Source of the DNA: Streptococcus parasanguinis | GTDB taxonomy: Bacteria > Bacillota > Bacilli > Lactobacillales > Streptococcaceae | Length of the DNA: 64,000 nucleotides | Direction: 5' to 3' | NCBI GenBank assembly: GCA_905188195.1 | Contig: CAJJKY010000009.1 | Coordinates: 34,221 to 98,220, forward strand | Shown here: positions 34,003-42,512 of the stretch, piece after piece | Layout of the letters: each line of letters starts with the position of its first letter | How positions within the stretch are numbered: the stretch's first letter is position 1 | Made by a program: the position numbers and the translations under genes | The notes under the pieces: generated by a model | Database searches by the model: none | What the model was told of the DNA's origin: nothing | What the model saw: the letters and a program-made list of their open reading frames with translations, nothing else

Positions 34003-35726
34003 GCTTCCTCCCTCCCGTGTTGTGATTCATGAATTTCTTGATAAATCTCATTCGTAGACAAGAGAAAATCATGATTTCCCAGTCCTACTTGCTGTCCCTT
34101 ATTCAAGACCAAAATCTGATCAGCAGACTTGAGACTATTGGTCCGTTGAGATACTAAGATTAAACTTGTATCACGCAATTCTTCTTTAATCGATTTTAAG
34201 AGACGTGCTTCCGTCAAATAATCCAAGGCAGAGGTCGAGTCATCCAAAATCAGGAAGGGTGCCTTTTTTAAAAGAGCACGCGCAATGGTCAACCGCTGGC
34301 GTTGGCCACCTGAAAAATTTCGACCAAAGGCTTCCACTGGCTCGTCAAGTTGTCCTTCTTTTTCACGGACAAAATCAGCCGCCTGAGCTGTTTCTAGTGC
34401 CCACCACAAATCATGATCCGTCAGACTTTCATCCATACCTAATAAAAGATTCGAGCGAATGGTCCCTCTAAAGAGTTCTGCTTTCTGTGGGACTACAGCT
34501 ACCCACTCACGCCACTCTTTGAGAGTTTGAGGAGAATATCTTTGATGATAGAGAGCTAATTGACCTTGACTAACGGCATACAAATGACTCAAAAGCTGAA
34601 CTAGGGTCGATTTCCCAGAACCAGTACCACCGATAATTCCCAGCATCTGTCCTTGGTCAAGATCAAAGGAAATTCCCTCTAGGGCTGGGCTTGAAGCCGT
34701 TGGATAGGTGAAAGAAACTTCCTCTGCACTGATCGCTTCTTGTTCTGTTGCGGTTTCCTCTGTCATGGCTTCTAGGAGGTCTTCTGCTTTCAAATCAAAG
34801 ATCTCTTGTACCCGCTTGGCTGAAATATAGCTGACATTTAAAGACGTGACCAGCATAGCCAGCTTGATCAATTCTGTTAAAATTTGCAATAAATAATTGA
34901 CCAGAGCGACCAACATCCCTTGAGTCAGAAGACCAGCAGAGATATTCACTTGTCCCTGCCAAATAACACAGACCAAGGTCGTATTGACCACAAGGAAGGT
35001 CAAGGGACTCACCAAACTAGACCAGATACCAGCGCGAATTTGCCAGACTTTGTAGTCCTGATTGACCTCTCTAAAATCTTCTAATACACTAGCCTGTTGT
35101 CCAAAGGCCCGAATCACTCGCATCCCTTGAAATTGCTGACGCGTCACCGTGACCATCCTGTCTGTGATTTTCCGAATCTTTGCAAAGAGAGGATTGACAA
35201 TCCGGGACATGAGGACAATAATCAAGGTTAGAATCGCCACCATCCCCAAGAACCAAAGGGTTAATTTCGGACTGATCGTAAAGGCCATGATCATAGATCC
35301 AAAGACAATAATCGGCGCCCTCAAAAAGAGGCGCAAGAAGAGATTGATCCCAACCTGGATTTGATAAGTATCAGAAGTGAGACGGGTTACCAAACTAGAT
35401 GTACCAATTCTATCTCGCTTTTCCTTGGGAAGGGACAAGATCTTATCATACAAATCCTTGGTCATCTCACGGGTAAATCCGACAGCTGCTTTAGATGAAA
35501 AATACTGAGCCGTAATAGCAACGACGACACCAAAGCTAGCAAATAAAAACAAAGCACCGACCATCATCACCACTCCGCTCGTTTCCTTTTTAGGAATGAC
35601 CTGATCGACTAAGTGGGCAATGATTAAAGGTACGCACAATTCAAAGATAGCTTCTAATAGTTTAAATACCGGACCTAAAATAGTTTCCGTTAGATAGCCC
35701 TTAAAATACTTCAATAATGATGTCAT
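33999..35726 (-). CDS. Heterodimeric ABC exporter, degenerate-site subunit
   Basis: 575 residues with the same fold. Walker A IGGTGSGKSTLVQLL and signature RNFSGGQRQRLTIA are good, but Walker B ends FLILDDSTSALD (Asp in place of the catalytic Glu) and the switch-His position is Gln in LVSQRTNSL. Such asymmetry is normal for heterodimeric exporters, where one of two ATP sites is catalytic. First gene of the pair; a DUF1003 gene lies just upstream on the same strand. Confidence 0.93.
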   Translation of the reverse strand: MTSLLKYFKGYLTETILGPVFKLLEAIFELCVPLIIAHLVDQVIPKKETSGVVMMVGALFLFASFGVVVAITAQYFSSKAAVGFTREMTKDLYDKILSLPKEKRDRIGTSSLVTRLTSDTYQIQVGINLFLRLFLRAPIIVFGSMIMAFTISPKLTLWFLGMVAILTLIIVLMSRIVNPLFAKIRKITDRMVTVTRQQFQGMRVIRAFGQQASVLEDFREVNQDYKVWQIRAGIWSSLVSPLTFLVVNTTLVCVIWQGQVNISAGLLTQGMLVALVNYLLQILTELIKLAMLVTSLNVSYISAKRVQEIFDLKAEDLLEAMTEETATEQEAISAEEVSFTYPTASSPALEGISFDLDQGQMLGIIGGTGSGKSTLVQLLSHLYAVSQGQLALYHQRYSPQTLKEWREWVAVVPQKAELFRGTIRSNLLLGMDESLTDHDLWWALETAQAADFVREKEGQLDEPVEAFGRNFSGGQRQRLTIARALLKKAPFLILDDSTSALDYLTEARLLKSIKEELRDTSLILVSQRTNSLKSADQILVLNKGQQVGLGNHDFLLSTNEIYQEIHESQHGREEA

Positions 35727-35762
35727 CGTCTCCCCATTCTCTTTATCTGGATATATGATTGA

Positions 35763-36491
35763 TCAGTCAACTTCTTCTTTGGCCTGGTTCATCTCTTGAC
35801 GCAATTGGGTCACTTGATTAGACAAAGAAACCAACAATTCGGTTTGCAACTTTTGAATCTCTAGTAGATCCGTCTGATCTTGTTGCACCATATGGTCAAT
35901 CTTTGTATGGAGCAAACGAATTTCTCGTTCCGATTCCATATTGACGTTAAAGTCATTTCGTGCTTGCAGGCGATCATAATCTGCCGCACGATTTTGACTC
36001 ATCATGATTAAAGGAGCTTGAATCGCCGCAATCGTAGACAAGGCAAGATTGAGCAAAATGAAAGGATAAGGATCAAAATTCCAACCAAAGGGATGCAAGA
36101 CATTTATCAACATCCAAATTGCCATCATAAGAATGAAACTAATAATAAAGGTCCAAGACCCGCCAAAGCGTGCAACTGAATCCGCCACTCGCTGGCCGAA
36201 GGTATAGCTTGCTGTCAAACGATCTTCAACGTTAAAGGGACGCTCACTTTCAGGCATAACAGCAGTTACTTGCTGTTTAATCGCTTCGTTCTTATCATTG
36301 GCTCTGTCAATAATCTGACCTAGATAATTCATGCAATATTGGCTTAAATTTTTGTAAGTAATAAAATCATCCATTTGACTTTCAGGATAAGAGGACTTGA
36401 GCATCTGTTGAATGGTGTGGTCTAGATCTACAATCAAAGACCCTTGTCCATCCTCGTATTCTTTCCCGTCGATGATGTCTATTTTCAGCAT
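35763..36491 (-). CDS. DUF1003 membrane protein
   Basis: 242 residues from the ATG at 36491, preceded by AAAGGAA. The DUF1003 core is residues about 110-190: two helices, SWTFIISFILMMAIWMLINV and YPFILLNLALSTIAAIQAP, followed by LIMMSQNRAADYDRLQARND. The C-terminal 60 residues are a heptad-rich coiled coil (IQKLQTELLVSLSNQVTQL). Function of the family is unknown. Confidence 0.88.
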   Translation of the reverse strand: MLKIDIIDGKEYEDGQGSLIVDLDHTIQQMLKSSYPESQMDDFITYKNLSQYCMNYLGQIIDRANDKNEAIKQQVTAVMPESERPFNVEDRLTASYTFGQRVADSVARFGGSWTFIISFILMMAIWMLINVLHPFGWNFDPYPFILLNLALSTIAAIQAPLIMMSQNRAADYDRLQARNDFNVNMESEREIRLLHTKIDHMVQQDQTDLLEIQKLQTELLVSLSNQVTQLRQEMNQAKEEVD

Positions 36492-36528
36492 AGAAATTCC
36501 TTTCATAGTTTTTTGTACCAGATAAAAG

Positions 36529-36553
36529 TTAAAAACGCCTAATGGCGTTTTTA
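36529..36553 (-). terminator. Terminator of asnS
   Basis: AAAAACGCC / GGCGTTTTT with a 4-nt loop, 7 nt after the asnS stop; long A and T flanks make it work in both directions. Confidence 0.88.
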
Positions 36554-36559
36554 CGTCTA

Positions 36560-37906
36560 TTAAGGTTTGATACGGTGCAACATACGTGGGAACGGAATAG
36601 CCTCACGGATGTGTTTTGTACCTGCTGCAAAAGTTACCATACGCTCGATACCAATACCGAATCCACCGTGTGGAACTGTACCGTATTTACGAAGATCAAG
36701 GTAGAATTCGTACTCTGTACGATCCATACCAAGTGATTCCATCTTCGCTACAAGGGCATCATAGTCTTCCTCACGCATGGAACCACCGATGATTTCTCCA
36801 TAACCTTCTGGCGCAAGCAAGTCTGCACAAAGCACGCGATCTGGGTTACCAGGAACTGGTTTCATGTAGAAAGCCTTGATGTCAGCTGGGTAGTTGATCA
36901 CGAAGGTTGGCATACCAAAGTGGTTTGAAATCCAAGTTTCGTGTGGTGAACCGAAATCATCTCCATGCTCGAGATGTTCATAATCCGCATCTTCATCGTT
37001 TTCATGCTCTTGCAAGAGATCAATGGCTTCATCGTAAGTAATGCGTTTGAATGGCTCTGCAATATAACGTTTCAAGAGCTCTGTATCACGTTCCAAGGTT
37101 TCCAAGGCTTGAGGAGCACGATCTAGAACACCTTGAAGCAACGCTTTAACATAAGCTTCTTGCAAGTCAAGTGACTCATCATGTGTTAAGTATGAGTACT
37201 CAGCGTCCATCATCCAGAACTCAGTCAAGTGACGACGAGTCTTAGATTTTTCCGCACGGAATACTGGACCAAAGTCAAAGACGCGACCAAGTGCCATAGC
37301 ACCTGCTTCCAGATAAAGCTGACCTGATTGACTCAAATAGGCTGGTGTTCCAAAGTAGTCTGTTTCGAAAAGTTCTGTAGAATCTTCTGCAGCATTTCCT
37401 GAAAGAATTGGGCTATCAAACTTCATGAAGCCATTCTTATCAAAGAACTCATAAGTTGCATAGATAATGGCATTACGGATTTGCATAACGGCAACTTGTT
37501 TGCGTGAACGCAACCACAAGTGGCGGTTGTCCATCAAGAAGTCTGTCCCGTGTTCTTTAGGAGTGATTGGGTAATCTTGAGATTCACCGATCACTTCGAT
37601 GTCTGTAATATCCAATTCGTAACCAAATTTAGAACGCTCGTCTTCTTTGACAATACCAGTCACAAACACTGATGTTTCTTGGCTCAAGCGTTTAATGGTA
37701 TCAAATTTTTCAAGCCCCACTTCTTCGCCGAATTTTTCGATAAAGTTTGGTTTAAAAGCCACACCTTGGAAAAAGGCAGTCCCGTCACGCAATTGCAAGA
37801 AAGCAATTTTTCCTTTACCTGATTTGTTGGCCACCCAAGCACCGATGGTCACTTCTTGACCAACATAGTCTTTTACTTCGATGATAGTAATCCGTTTTGT
37901 CATCAT
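36560..37906 (-). CDS. asnS: Asparagine-tRNA ligase
   Basis: 448 residues (447 if the second Met is used). Charges tRNA-Asn in the cytoplasm. N-terminal OB-fold anticodon-binding domain (VTIGAWVANKSGKGKIAFLQLRDG), then the class II catalytic core: motif 2 VFRAEKSKTRRHLTEFWMMDAE and motif 3 GFGIGIERMV near the C-terminus. Full family length, no oddity. Lies downstream of an aminotransferase/TseB-like pair, which has its own terminator. Confidence 0.98.
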   Translation of the reverse strand: MMTKRITIIEVKDYVGQEVTIGAWVANKSGKGKIAFLQLRDGTAFFQGVAFKPNFIEKFGEEVGLEKFDTIKRLSQETSVFVTGIVKEDERSKFGYELDITDIEVIGESQDYPITPKEHGTDFLMDNRHLWLRSRKQVAVMQIRNAIIYATYEFFDKNGFMKFDSPILSGNAAEDSTELFETDYFGTPAYLSQSGQLYLEAGAMALGRVFDFGPVFRAEKSKTRRHLTEFWMMDAEYSYLTHDESLDLQEAYVKALLQGVLDRAPQALETLERDTELLKRYIAEPFKRITYDEAIDLLQEHENDEDADYEHLEHGDDFGSPHETWISNHFGMPTFVINYPADIKAFYMKPVPGNPDRVLCADLLAPEGYGEIIGGSMREEDYDALVAKMESLGMDRTEYEFYLDLRKYGTVPHGGFGIGIERMVTFAAGTKHIREAIPFPRMLHRIKP

Positions 37907-38017
37907 TCATCTTCCTTTTCTCGTTAAACTTGTCCGAAGACATTATCTTCTTAATTGTATCATAAAAAGGCTTTCAGTGCTAGGCTCTACCTGTGAAAAC
38001 CAGATTTTTTTTAAAGA

Positions 38018-38050
38018 AAAAGATCCTCAGCTCATTACTAAGGATCTTGT
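38018..38050 (-). terminator. Terminator of the aminotransferase gene
   Basis: AAGATCCT / AGGATCTT stem with a 13-nt loop, followed on the minus strand by TTTCTTT. Confidence 0.7.
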
Positions 38051-38054
38051 ATTT

Positions 38055-39233
38055 TTATTTTTCCATAAAGGCCTTGAGGCGGCGAACAGCTTCTTTCAGG
38101 GTATCCAAATCTGTCGCATAAGACAAGCGAACATTTTCAGGGGCACCAAAGCCAGCTCCCGTTACTAAAGCAACCTCTGCTTCTTCTAGAATTGCTGTGG
38201 TAAATTCCGTCACATCCGTATACCCCTTCATCTCCATAGCCTTCTTGACATTTGGGAAGAGATAGAAGGCTCCTTGAGGTTTGATGGCTTCAAAACCAGG
38301 TACTTCATTCAACAAAGGATAAATAGTATTCAAGCGCTCTTCAAAAGCTTGACGCATGATCTCAATAGAAGATTGATCTCCTGTGAGGGCTTCGATTGCA
38401 GCATATTGGGAAACGGTTGTTAAGTTGGAAGTTGTTTGGCTGATCACCTTGGCCATGGCTCCAATAATCTCAGGATCACCCACTGCAAAACCAACCCGCC
38501 AACCAGTCATAGCATAGGTTTTAGAAACTCCATTAATCACGATGGTTTGCTTGCGAATCGCTTCTGATAAGCTAGAAATGGGCGTAAAGGTGTTGCCATT
38601 GTAGACCAATCGACCATAGATATCGTCTGCCAAAATCAAGATGTCATGCTCGACAGCCCAATTTCCGATTGCTTGGAGTTCTTCTTTACTGTAGATCATT
38701 CCTGTTGGATTAGATGGTGAATTCAGCAAGACAACCTTGGTCTTGTCTGTCCGTGCTGCTTCCAGTTGCTCTACCGTTGCCTTGAAGTGATTTTCTTCTG
38801 TTGTTTGGAAAGTAACAGGTGTGCCTTCTACCATCTTGACCTGGTCTACATAAGAAACCCAGCAAGGGGTTGGAATGATGACTTCATCACCTGGATTGAT
38901 GACAGAAGTAAAGAAGGCATAGAGGATAAACTTGGCACCAGTACCGACCACAACCTCATTTCGGTTCACTGCATAGCCATAAAACTCTTTCATATAGTCG
39001 CTAATGGCATCCTTCAATTCTGGAAGTCCAGATGCGACCGTATAAAAGCTGGCACGACCATCCTCAATGGATGCGACTGCTGCTTCTTGAATATTTTTGG
39101 GAGTCGCAAAGTCAGGTTGACCCAGGGTCAAACTTAAGATATCACGACCTTCTGCCGCCAAAGCTTTGGCACGCGCATTTGCAGCCAAGGTCACACTTTC
39201 TTCCATTTCCAATACACGATTTGATAATTTCAT
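38055..39233 (-). CDS. aspC: Pyridoxal-phosphate aminotransferase, aspartate type
   Basis: 392 residues, fold-type I subgroup I-gamma. Visible: LTLGQPDFATPKNI (substrate arm), NSPSNPTGMIYS, DDIYGRLVY, the PLP lysine in NGVSKTYAMTGWRVGF, and the C-terminal substrate arginine in ENVRLSYATD. Converts aspartate and 2-oxoglutarate to oxaloacetate and glutamate. Start ATG at 39233 has a GAGG-type site. Follows the TseB-like gene by 16 nt. Symbol is by family resemblance. Confidence 0.9.
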   Translation of the reverse strand: MKLSNRVLEMEESVTLAANARAKALAAEGRDILSLTLGQPDFATPKNIQEAAVASIEDGRASFYTVASGLPELKDAISDYMKEFYGYAVNRNEVVVGTGAKFILYAFFTSVINPGDEVIIPTPCWVSYVDQVKMVEGTPVTFQTTEENHFKATVEQLEAARTDKTKVVLLNSPSNPTGMIYSKEELQAIGNWAVEHDILILADDIYGRLVYNGNTFTPISSLSEAIRKQTIVINGVSKTYAMTGWRVGFAVGDPEIIGAMAKVISQTTSNLTTVSQYAAIEALTGDQSSIEIMRQAFEERLNTIYPLLNEVPGFEAIKPQGAFYLFPNVKKAMEMKGYTDVTEFTTAILEEAEVALVTGAGFGAPENVRLSYATDLDTLKEAVRRLKAFMEK

Positions 39234-39249
39234 ATTTCCTCCTCAAATC

Positions 39250-39741
39250 TTAAAAAACACCGGTGACTTTCCCAGTCTTGAAATCCACCACATAATAGGA
39301 ACTCCCGGCCTTGACTTCCCAGATCGGTTTTCCTTTAAAGCGTCCAAAAGTGACACGATCAATCGCGTCCTGACTCTTCTCTTTGACGACAGAAGCTACC
39401 TCTTTGGAACTAACTCCTTCTTTCAAAGGGTAGGTATAGACTGCATCATCCGCCTGCGCCACCAAGACCGCTAATTCTTGTCCTTCTTGGTCCTTGCCAA
39501 TGAAGGAAAGATACGCTTCTTTGCCATGAAAGAAACTCTCCGTCTCAATGGTCGTAATCGAAGAGTGAGACAGAGCTATTTTTCTTGCTTGCGCCATTTG
39601 ATCCTGCAAGCGATCAGAAGTTTTTTCAGCAAGAAATAGCCAAGAAAAAAGGACCGTCAACACTAAGATACAGATTCCTATTATATGTTGCCATATTATA
39701 AAAAGATTATTTTTCTGTTTCACTCCCTCATTATACACCAA
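39250..39741 (-). CDS. DUF5590 / TseB-like membrane-anchored protein
   Basis: About 163 residues. One N-terminal helix (IIGICILVLTVLFSWLFLA) anchors an outward domain carrying two PepSY-like halves (LSHSSITTIETESFFHGKEAY and GRFKGKPIWEVKAGSSYYVVDFKTGKV). TseB-like proteins of Bacillus influence cell-wall synthesis at the elongasome. The start is uncertain: TTG at 39741, GTG at 39738 and GTG at 39723 are all in frame, none with an ideal ribosome site, and a TATAAT lies within the first codons. Confidence 0.8.
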   Translation of the reverse strand: MVYNEGVKQKNNLFIIWQHIIGICILVLTVLFSWLFLAEKTSDRLQDQMAQARKIALSHSSITTIETESFFHGKEAYLSFIGKDQEGQELAVLVAQADDAVYTYPLKEGVSSKEVASVVKEKSQDAIDRVTFGRFKGKPIWEVKAGSSYYVVDFKTGKVTGVF

Positions 39742-39820
39742 AGCTACCTAGAATTCTATAGATTTTCAAGAAAGAATTGTTACTAATATTTCATACCTGT
39801 TACAATGTTTTAGTATAAAA

Positions 39821-39835
39821 TTGTTTGATAAACAA
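39821..39835. promoter_or_regulatory. Perfect dyad upstream of the MarR gene
   Basis: TTGTTTGATAAACAA, a 15-bp palindrome with a 3-bp centre, in the AT-rich 214-bp gap before the MarR gene. A second inverted pair, GTTACAA / TTGTAAC (about 39799 and 39892), flanks it. Candidate operators. Confidence 0.4.
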
Positions 39836-39919
39836 AATAAAATTAACACCTTCGCTATCATTTGTTCATAGTTTAATAAATTTGTCACAATTTTGTAACT
39901 AATTTGAAAATAAAATTAA

Positions 39920-39948
39920 ACGACAGAAATACTATTTATTGATAAAAT
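39920..39948 (+). promoter_or_regulatory. Promoter of the MarR gene, start codon at +1
   Basis: -35 like ACGACA (39920-39925), 17 bp, extended -10 TGATAAAAT (-10 at 39943-39948). The predicted transcript start falls on the ATG at 39955. Confidence 0.5.
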
Positions 39949-39954
39949 ATAGAT

Positions 39955-40401
39955 ATGGAAAATTTAAAGAGATTATTCAAAGAAGCAAACGTAGATTTAA
40001 AAACCATGATCGTCTTCCACAAGGCAGAACGATTGATCCGTGCGTCTGAGGCTCATATCTTTAAAAAGCACCAGTTGACACCAACTCAATTCTCTGTACT
40101 TGAGACCTTGTACAGCAAAGGCGATCTTCGCATTCAAGATCTGATTGATAGCATTCTTGCGACCTCTGGAAATATGACTGTGGTTATTCGCAATATGGTC
40201 CGCGATGGTTGGATTACACGCGAAACTGATCCAGAAGACCGCCGTGCTTATCTTGTATCTATTACAGATGCCGGTCGTAAAAAGATCGAAGAAGCTCTTC
40301 CAGATCATATCAAAAATATTCAACGCTTGATGCAAGTCTTTAATAGTGGCGAGCAAGCTGAGTTGACAGAACTCTTGAAGAAATTCAAACATATCGCCTA
40401 A
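39955..40401 (+). CDS. MarR family transcriptional regulator
   Basis: 148 residues. Winged-helix MarR domain: LTPTQFSVLETLYSKGDLRIQDLIDSI (helices 2-3), SGNMTVVIRNMVRDGWITRE (recognition helix) and the wing DPEDRRAYLVSITDAGRK. Flanking helices at both ends make the dimer interface. There is no Shine-Dalgarno before the ATG, and the promoter places the transcript start there, so it may be leaderless. It ends at its own terminator. Ligand and targets unknown; a dyad upstream suggests autoregulation. Confidence 0.9.
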   Translation: MENLKRLFKEANVDLKTMIVFHKAERLIRASEAHIFKKHQLTPTQFSVLETLYSKGDLRIQDLIDSILATSGNMTVVIRNMVRDGWITRETDPEDRRAYLVSITDAGRKKIEEALPDHIKNIQRLMQVFNSGEQAELTELLKKFKHIA

Positions 40402-40425
40402 GCTTACTGCTCAAGACGATTCTGA

Positions 40426-40453
40426 CTCCAAAATCCTCTATTTTGGAGTTTTC
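40426..40453 (+). terminator. Terminator of the MarR gene
   Basis: CTCCAAAAT / ATTTTGGAG, a 9-bp stem with a 5-nt loop and TTTTC after it. Confidence 0.8.
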
Positions 40454-40483
40454 ATCGTGCATTCTCTTTATTTTACAGATCAA

Positions 40484-40517
40484 AAAAATATTCCTGACGC
40501 TTCTCAGGAATATTTTT
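40484..40517. terminator. Bidirectional terminator before yaaA
   Basis: AAAAATATTCCTGA / TCAGGAATATTTTT, a 14-bp perfect stem with a 6-nt loop and A/T flanks on both sides; ends yaaA on the minus strand. Confidence 0.88.
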
Positions 40518-40519
40518 AT

Positions 40520-41245
40520 TTATTCTTTCACAAAGATCCATTCCTTCTCTTGCGATAAATCCTCACGATAACAGAAACCTGCTACTTCTAATGATTTCAG
40601 ATCTTCTAGCTGGGTGATTTCTTTCTTCATCATAGTTGTCACCATGGCCCCACGTGCTTTCTTTGAAATCGTCGAGTGAATCTTCAGTGTCCCACCACGA
40701 TTCTCCATGAATTTGATCCGAATCATTCGCTCACGAATGGCTTTTGAAAAGACCTGTTCAAACTCAGAAGACAAAAGGGATAAGATCTGTTTCTCACCTT
40801 CTACTGCCTGATCATAGTCCTCTTTCCAGAATGCCTTTAGAGATTTTCCAGCTGGTTTTAGCTTCATCATAAAATCCAAGCGATGGGGAGCAATCCCTTC
40901 ATAGGCAGGTAGCACACCGTATAAAGCAGTCGTGATCAACAAATGCTCCTGCAGATAAGCCTGCTCTTTTTCGGATAAGTCTTGACGCTCGATACTCCGA
41001 TACATAAGGCCATCAAACAGTTCCAAAGCAGGATATGTTTTAGCACTCCCAGCTAACAAAGCCTCAATTCTTTCTTTTTCTACTTGAGCTCTTTCCTCTG
41101 AGATCCCGTAAAAGGTCGCTAATTCTTCTAGGGAGAATGCCTTCAAAGCTTGGAGGATGGTTTTTGTGTTCTCTGACAAGGGTTGGGGCTCGACGATACG
41201 AGCCTGTTCGTTCAGTTCTTTGGCGGATGGAATTAATAGTTTCAT
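40520..41245 (-). CDS. yaaA: Peroxide stress protein YaaA
   Basis: 241 residues of the UPF0246/YaaA family. Characteristic segments: LLIPSAKEL at the start, FDGLMYRSIERQDLSEKEQ in the middle, LLITTALYGVLPAYEGIAPHRLDF and the C-terminal GFCYREDLSQEKEWIF. In E. coli YaaA lowers free iron and protects DNA during peroxide stress; the same role is assumed here, notable for a peroxide-producing genus. Divergent from the DUF1836 gene. Confidence 0.93.
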   Translation of the reverse strand: MKLLIPSAKELNEQARIVEPQPLSENTKTILQALKAFSLEELATFYGISEERAQVEKERIEALLAGSAKTYPALELFDGLMYRSIERQDLSEKEQAYLQEHLLITTALYGVLPAYEGIAPHRLDFMMKLKPAGKSLKAFWKEDYDQAVEGEKQILSLLSSEFEQVFSKAIRERMIRIKFMENRGGTLKIHSTISKKARGAMVTTMMKKEITQLEDLKSLEVAGFCYREDLSQEKEWIFVKE

Positions 41246-41276
41246 AGGTCTATTGTACCATATTTTTCAAATTTTC

Positions 41277-41305
41277 TTGACAGGAGTTTTTATTAATGTT
41301 ATTAT
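41277..41305 (+). promoter_or_regulatory. Promoter of the DUF1836/hemolysin-III pair
   Basis: -35 TTGACA (41277-41282), 17-bp spacer, extended -10 TGTTATTAT (-10 at 41300-41305). Confidence 0.75.
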
Positions 41306-41344
41306 CTAGTTATGAAAACTAGATTAAAGAAAGGTGAAGATTTA

Positions 41345-41812
41345 GTGTCCACTTTTTCCTATCCAACGTGGGAGCAACTGCCTGAGCTAGACCTCTATCT
41401 CGATCAGGTCCTACTTTATGTCAATAAAACCTGTGCACCTGTTCTCTCTTCTTCAGACAAGGGCTTGACGGCTGCCATGATCAACAATTACGTAAAACAT
41501 GGCTATGTCGAAAAACCAGATAAGAAGAAATACCAGCGTAGACAGGTGGCTCGCTTGATCGCTATTACAACCTTAAAAACGGTCTTTTCTATTCAGGAGA
41601 TCGCTTCTACTTTAAATTTCTTGCAGGATCAGGCAAGCTCAGATCTTCTATATAATAGCTTTGTCGCTTATCTCAATGAGCAAAAAGAGCCGATCGCTCC
41701 CATCATTCGCTCTGCCTGTCAGACAGTTCAACTCTATCTTGAAACCCTATCTTATATTCAACCAGCAACAACGGAGGAAGAAACTGATGAATTACACCAT
41801 GAAACTAAGTAA
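41345..41812 (+). CDS. DUF1836 domain protein
   Basis: 155 residues from a GTG at 41345 with AAAGGTGAAG upstream; the in-frame ATG at 41312 falls at the predicted transcript start and lacks a ribosome site. The protein has the DUF1836 layout: YLDQVLLYVNKTCAPVL, LTAAMINNYVKHGYVEKPDKKKYQRRQVARL and ALIAITTLKTVFSIQEI-type helices, resembling a MerR-like DNA-binding fold. Function unknown, possibly regulatory. The downstream gene starts inside its last codons. Confidence 0.82.
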   Translation: MSTFSYPTWEQLPELDLYLDQVLLYVNKTCAPVLSSSDKGLTAAMINNYVKHGYVEKPDKKKYQRRQVARLIAITTLKTVFSIQEIASTLNFLQDQASSDLLYNSFVAYLNEQKEPIAPIIRSACQTVQLYLETLSYIQPATTEEETDELHHETK

Positions 41813-42434
41813 AAAATTATCCTTTGGAGAAGAGATCGCAAATAGCGTAACCCATGCTGTTGGCGCCCTCCTCATGTTGATCTTGCTTCCAATCTCAGCA
41901 GTCTATAGCTTTGAGCAACACGGTCTTCTCAGTGCTTTTGGGACTTCTATCTTTGTGATCAGTCTCTTTTTGATGTTTCTGTCTTCGACCGTCTACCATG
42001 CTATGTCTTATGATTCACCTCAAAAGTATGTGCTTCGTATTATCGACCATTCCATGATCTACATCGCGATCGCAGGTAGTTACACACCGGTTGTCCTTAC
42101 CTTGATGAACAACTGGATGGGCTACAGCATTATTTTGATCCAATGGGGGACCACCATCTTTGGTATTCTCTACAAAATCTTTGCCAAAAAAGTCAATGAA
42201 AAGTTCAGTCTCGCTCTTTACTTGATCATGGGCTGGTTGGTCATCTTTATTATTCCCCAAATCGTTAGCCAAACCAATCCGATCTTCTGGGGTCTCATGC
42301 TCATGGGCGGTCTGTGCTACACGGTTGGAGCTGGCTTTTATGCTAAGAAAAAACCATACTTTCACATGATTTGGCACCTCTTCATCCTGGCAGCTTCTGC
42401 TCTTCAGTATTTAGCCATCGTTTACTTTATGTAA
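41787..42434 (+). CDS. Hemolysin III family membrane protein (TrhA-like)
   Basis: 215 residues from the ATG at 41787 (GGAGGAAG upstream), overlapping the DUF1836 gene by 26 nt. Seven helices; family zinc-site residues occur in SSTVYHAMSY, IIDHSMIYIAIAGSYTP and the terminal MIWHLFILAASALQY. Members belong to the PAQR superfamily; the bacterial role is in membrane-lipid homeostasis, and the hemolysin label is historical. Ends at a strong terminator. Confidence 0.92.
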   Translation: MNYTMKLSKKLSFGEEIANSVTHAVGALLMLILLPISAVYSFEQHGLLSAFGTSIFVISLFLMFLSSTVYHAMSYDSPQKYVLRIIDHSMIYIAIAGSYTPVVLTLMNNWMGYSIILIQWGTTIFGILYKIFAKKVNEKFSLALYLIMGWLVIFIIPQIVSQTNPIFWGLMLMGGLCYTVGAGFYAKKKPYFHMIWHLFILAASALQYLAIVYFM

Positions 42435-42441
42435 TAGGCTC

Positions 42442-42466
42442 ACCACTCTTATGAGTGGTTTTTTTG
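42442..42466 (+). terminator. Terminator of the hemolysin-III-like gene
   Basis: ACCACTC / GAGTGGT with a 4-nt loop and a T7-8 run. Confidence 0.88.
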
Positions 42467-42512
42467 TGATTTTTTCTGTACAATAGTAAAAAACTGTATG
42501 GGGACAGTCAAG

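Noticed and set aside
32260..35726. Asp for Glu and Gln for His in one ATPase of the exporter pair as evidence of decay
   Set aside because: One degenerate site is the normal state of heterodimeric ABC exporters; the same is seen in the second pair at 44-48 kb.
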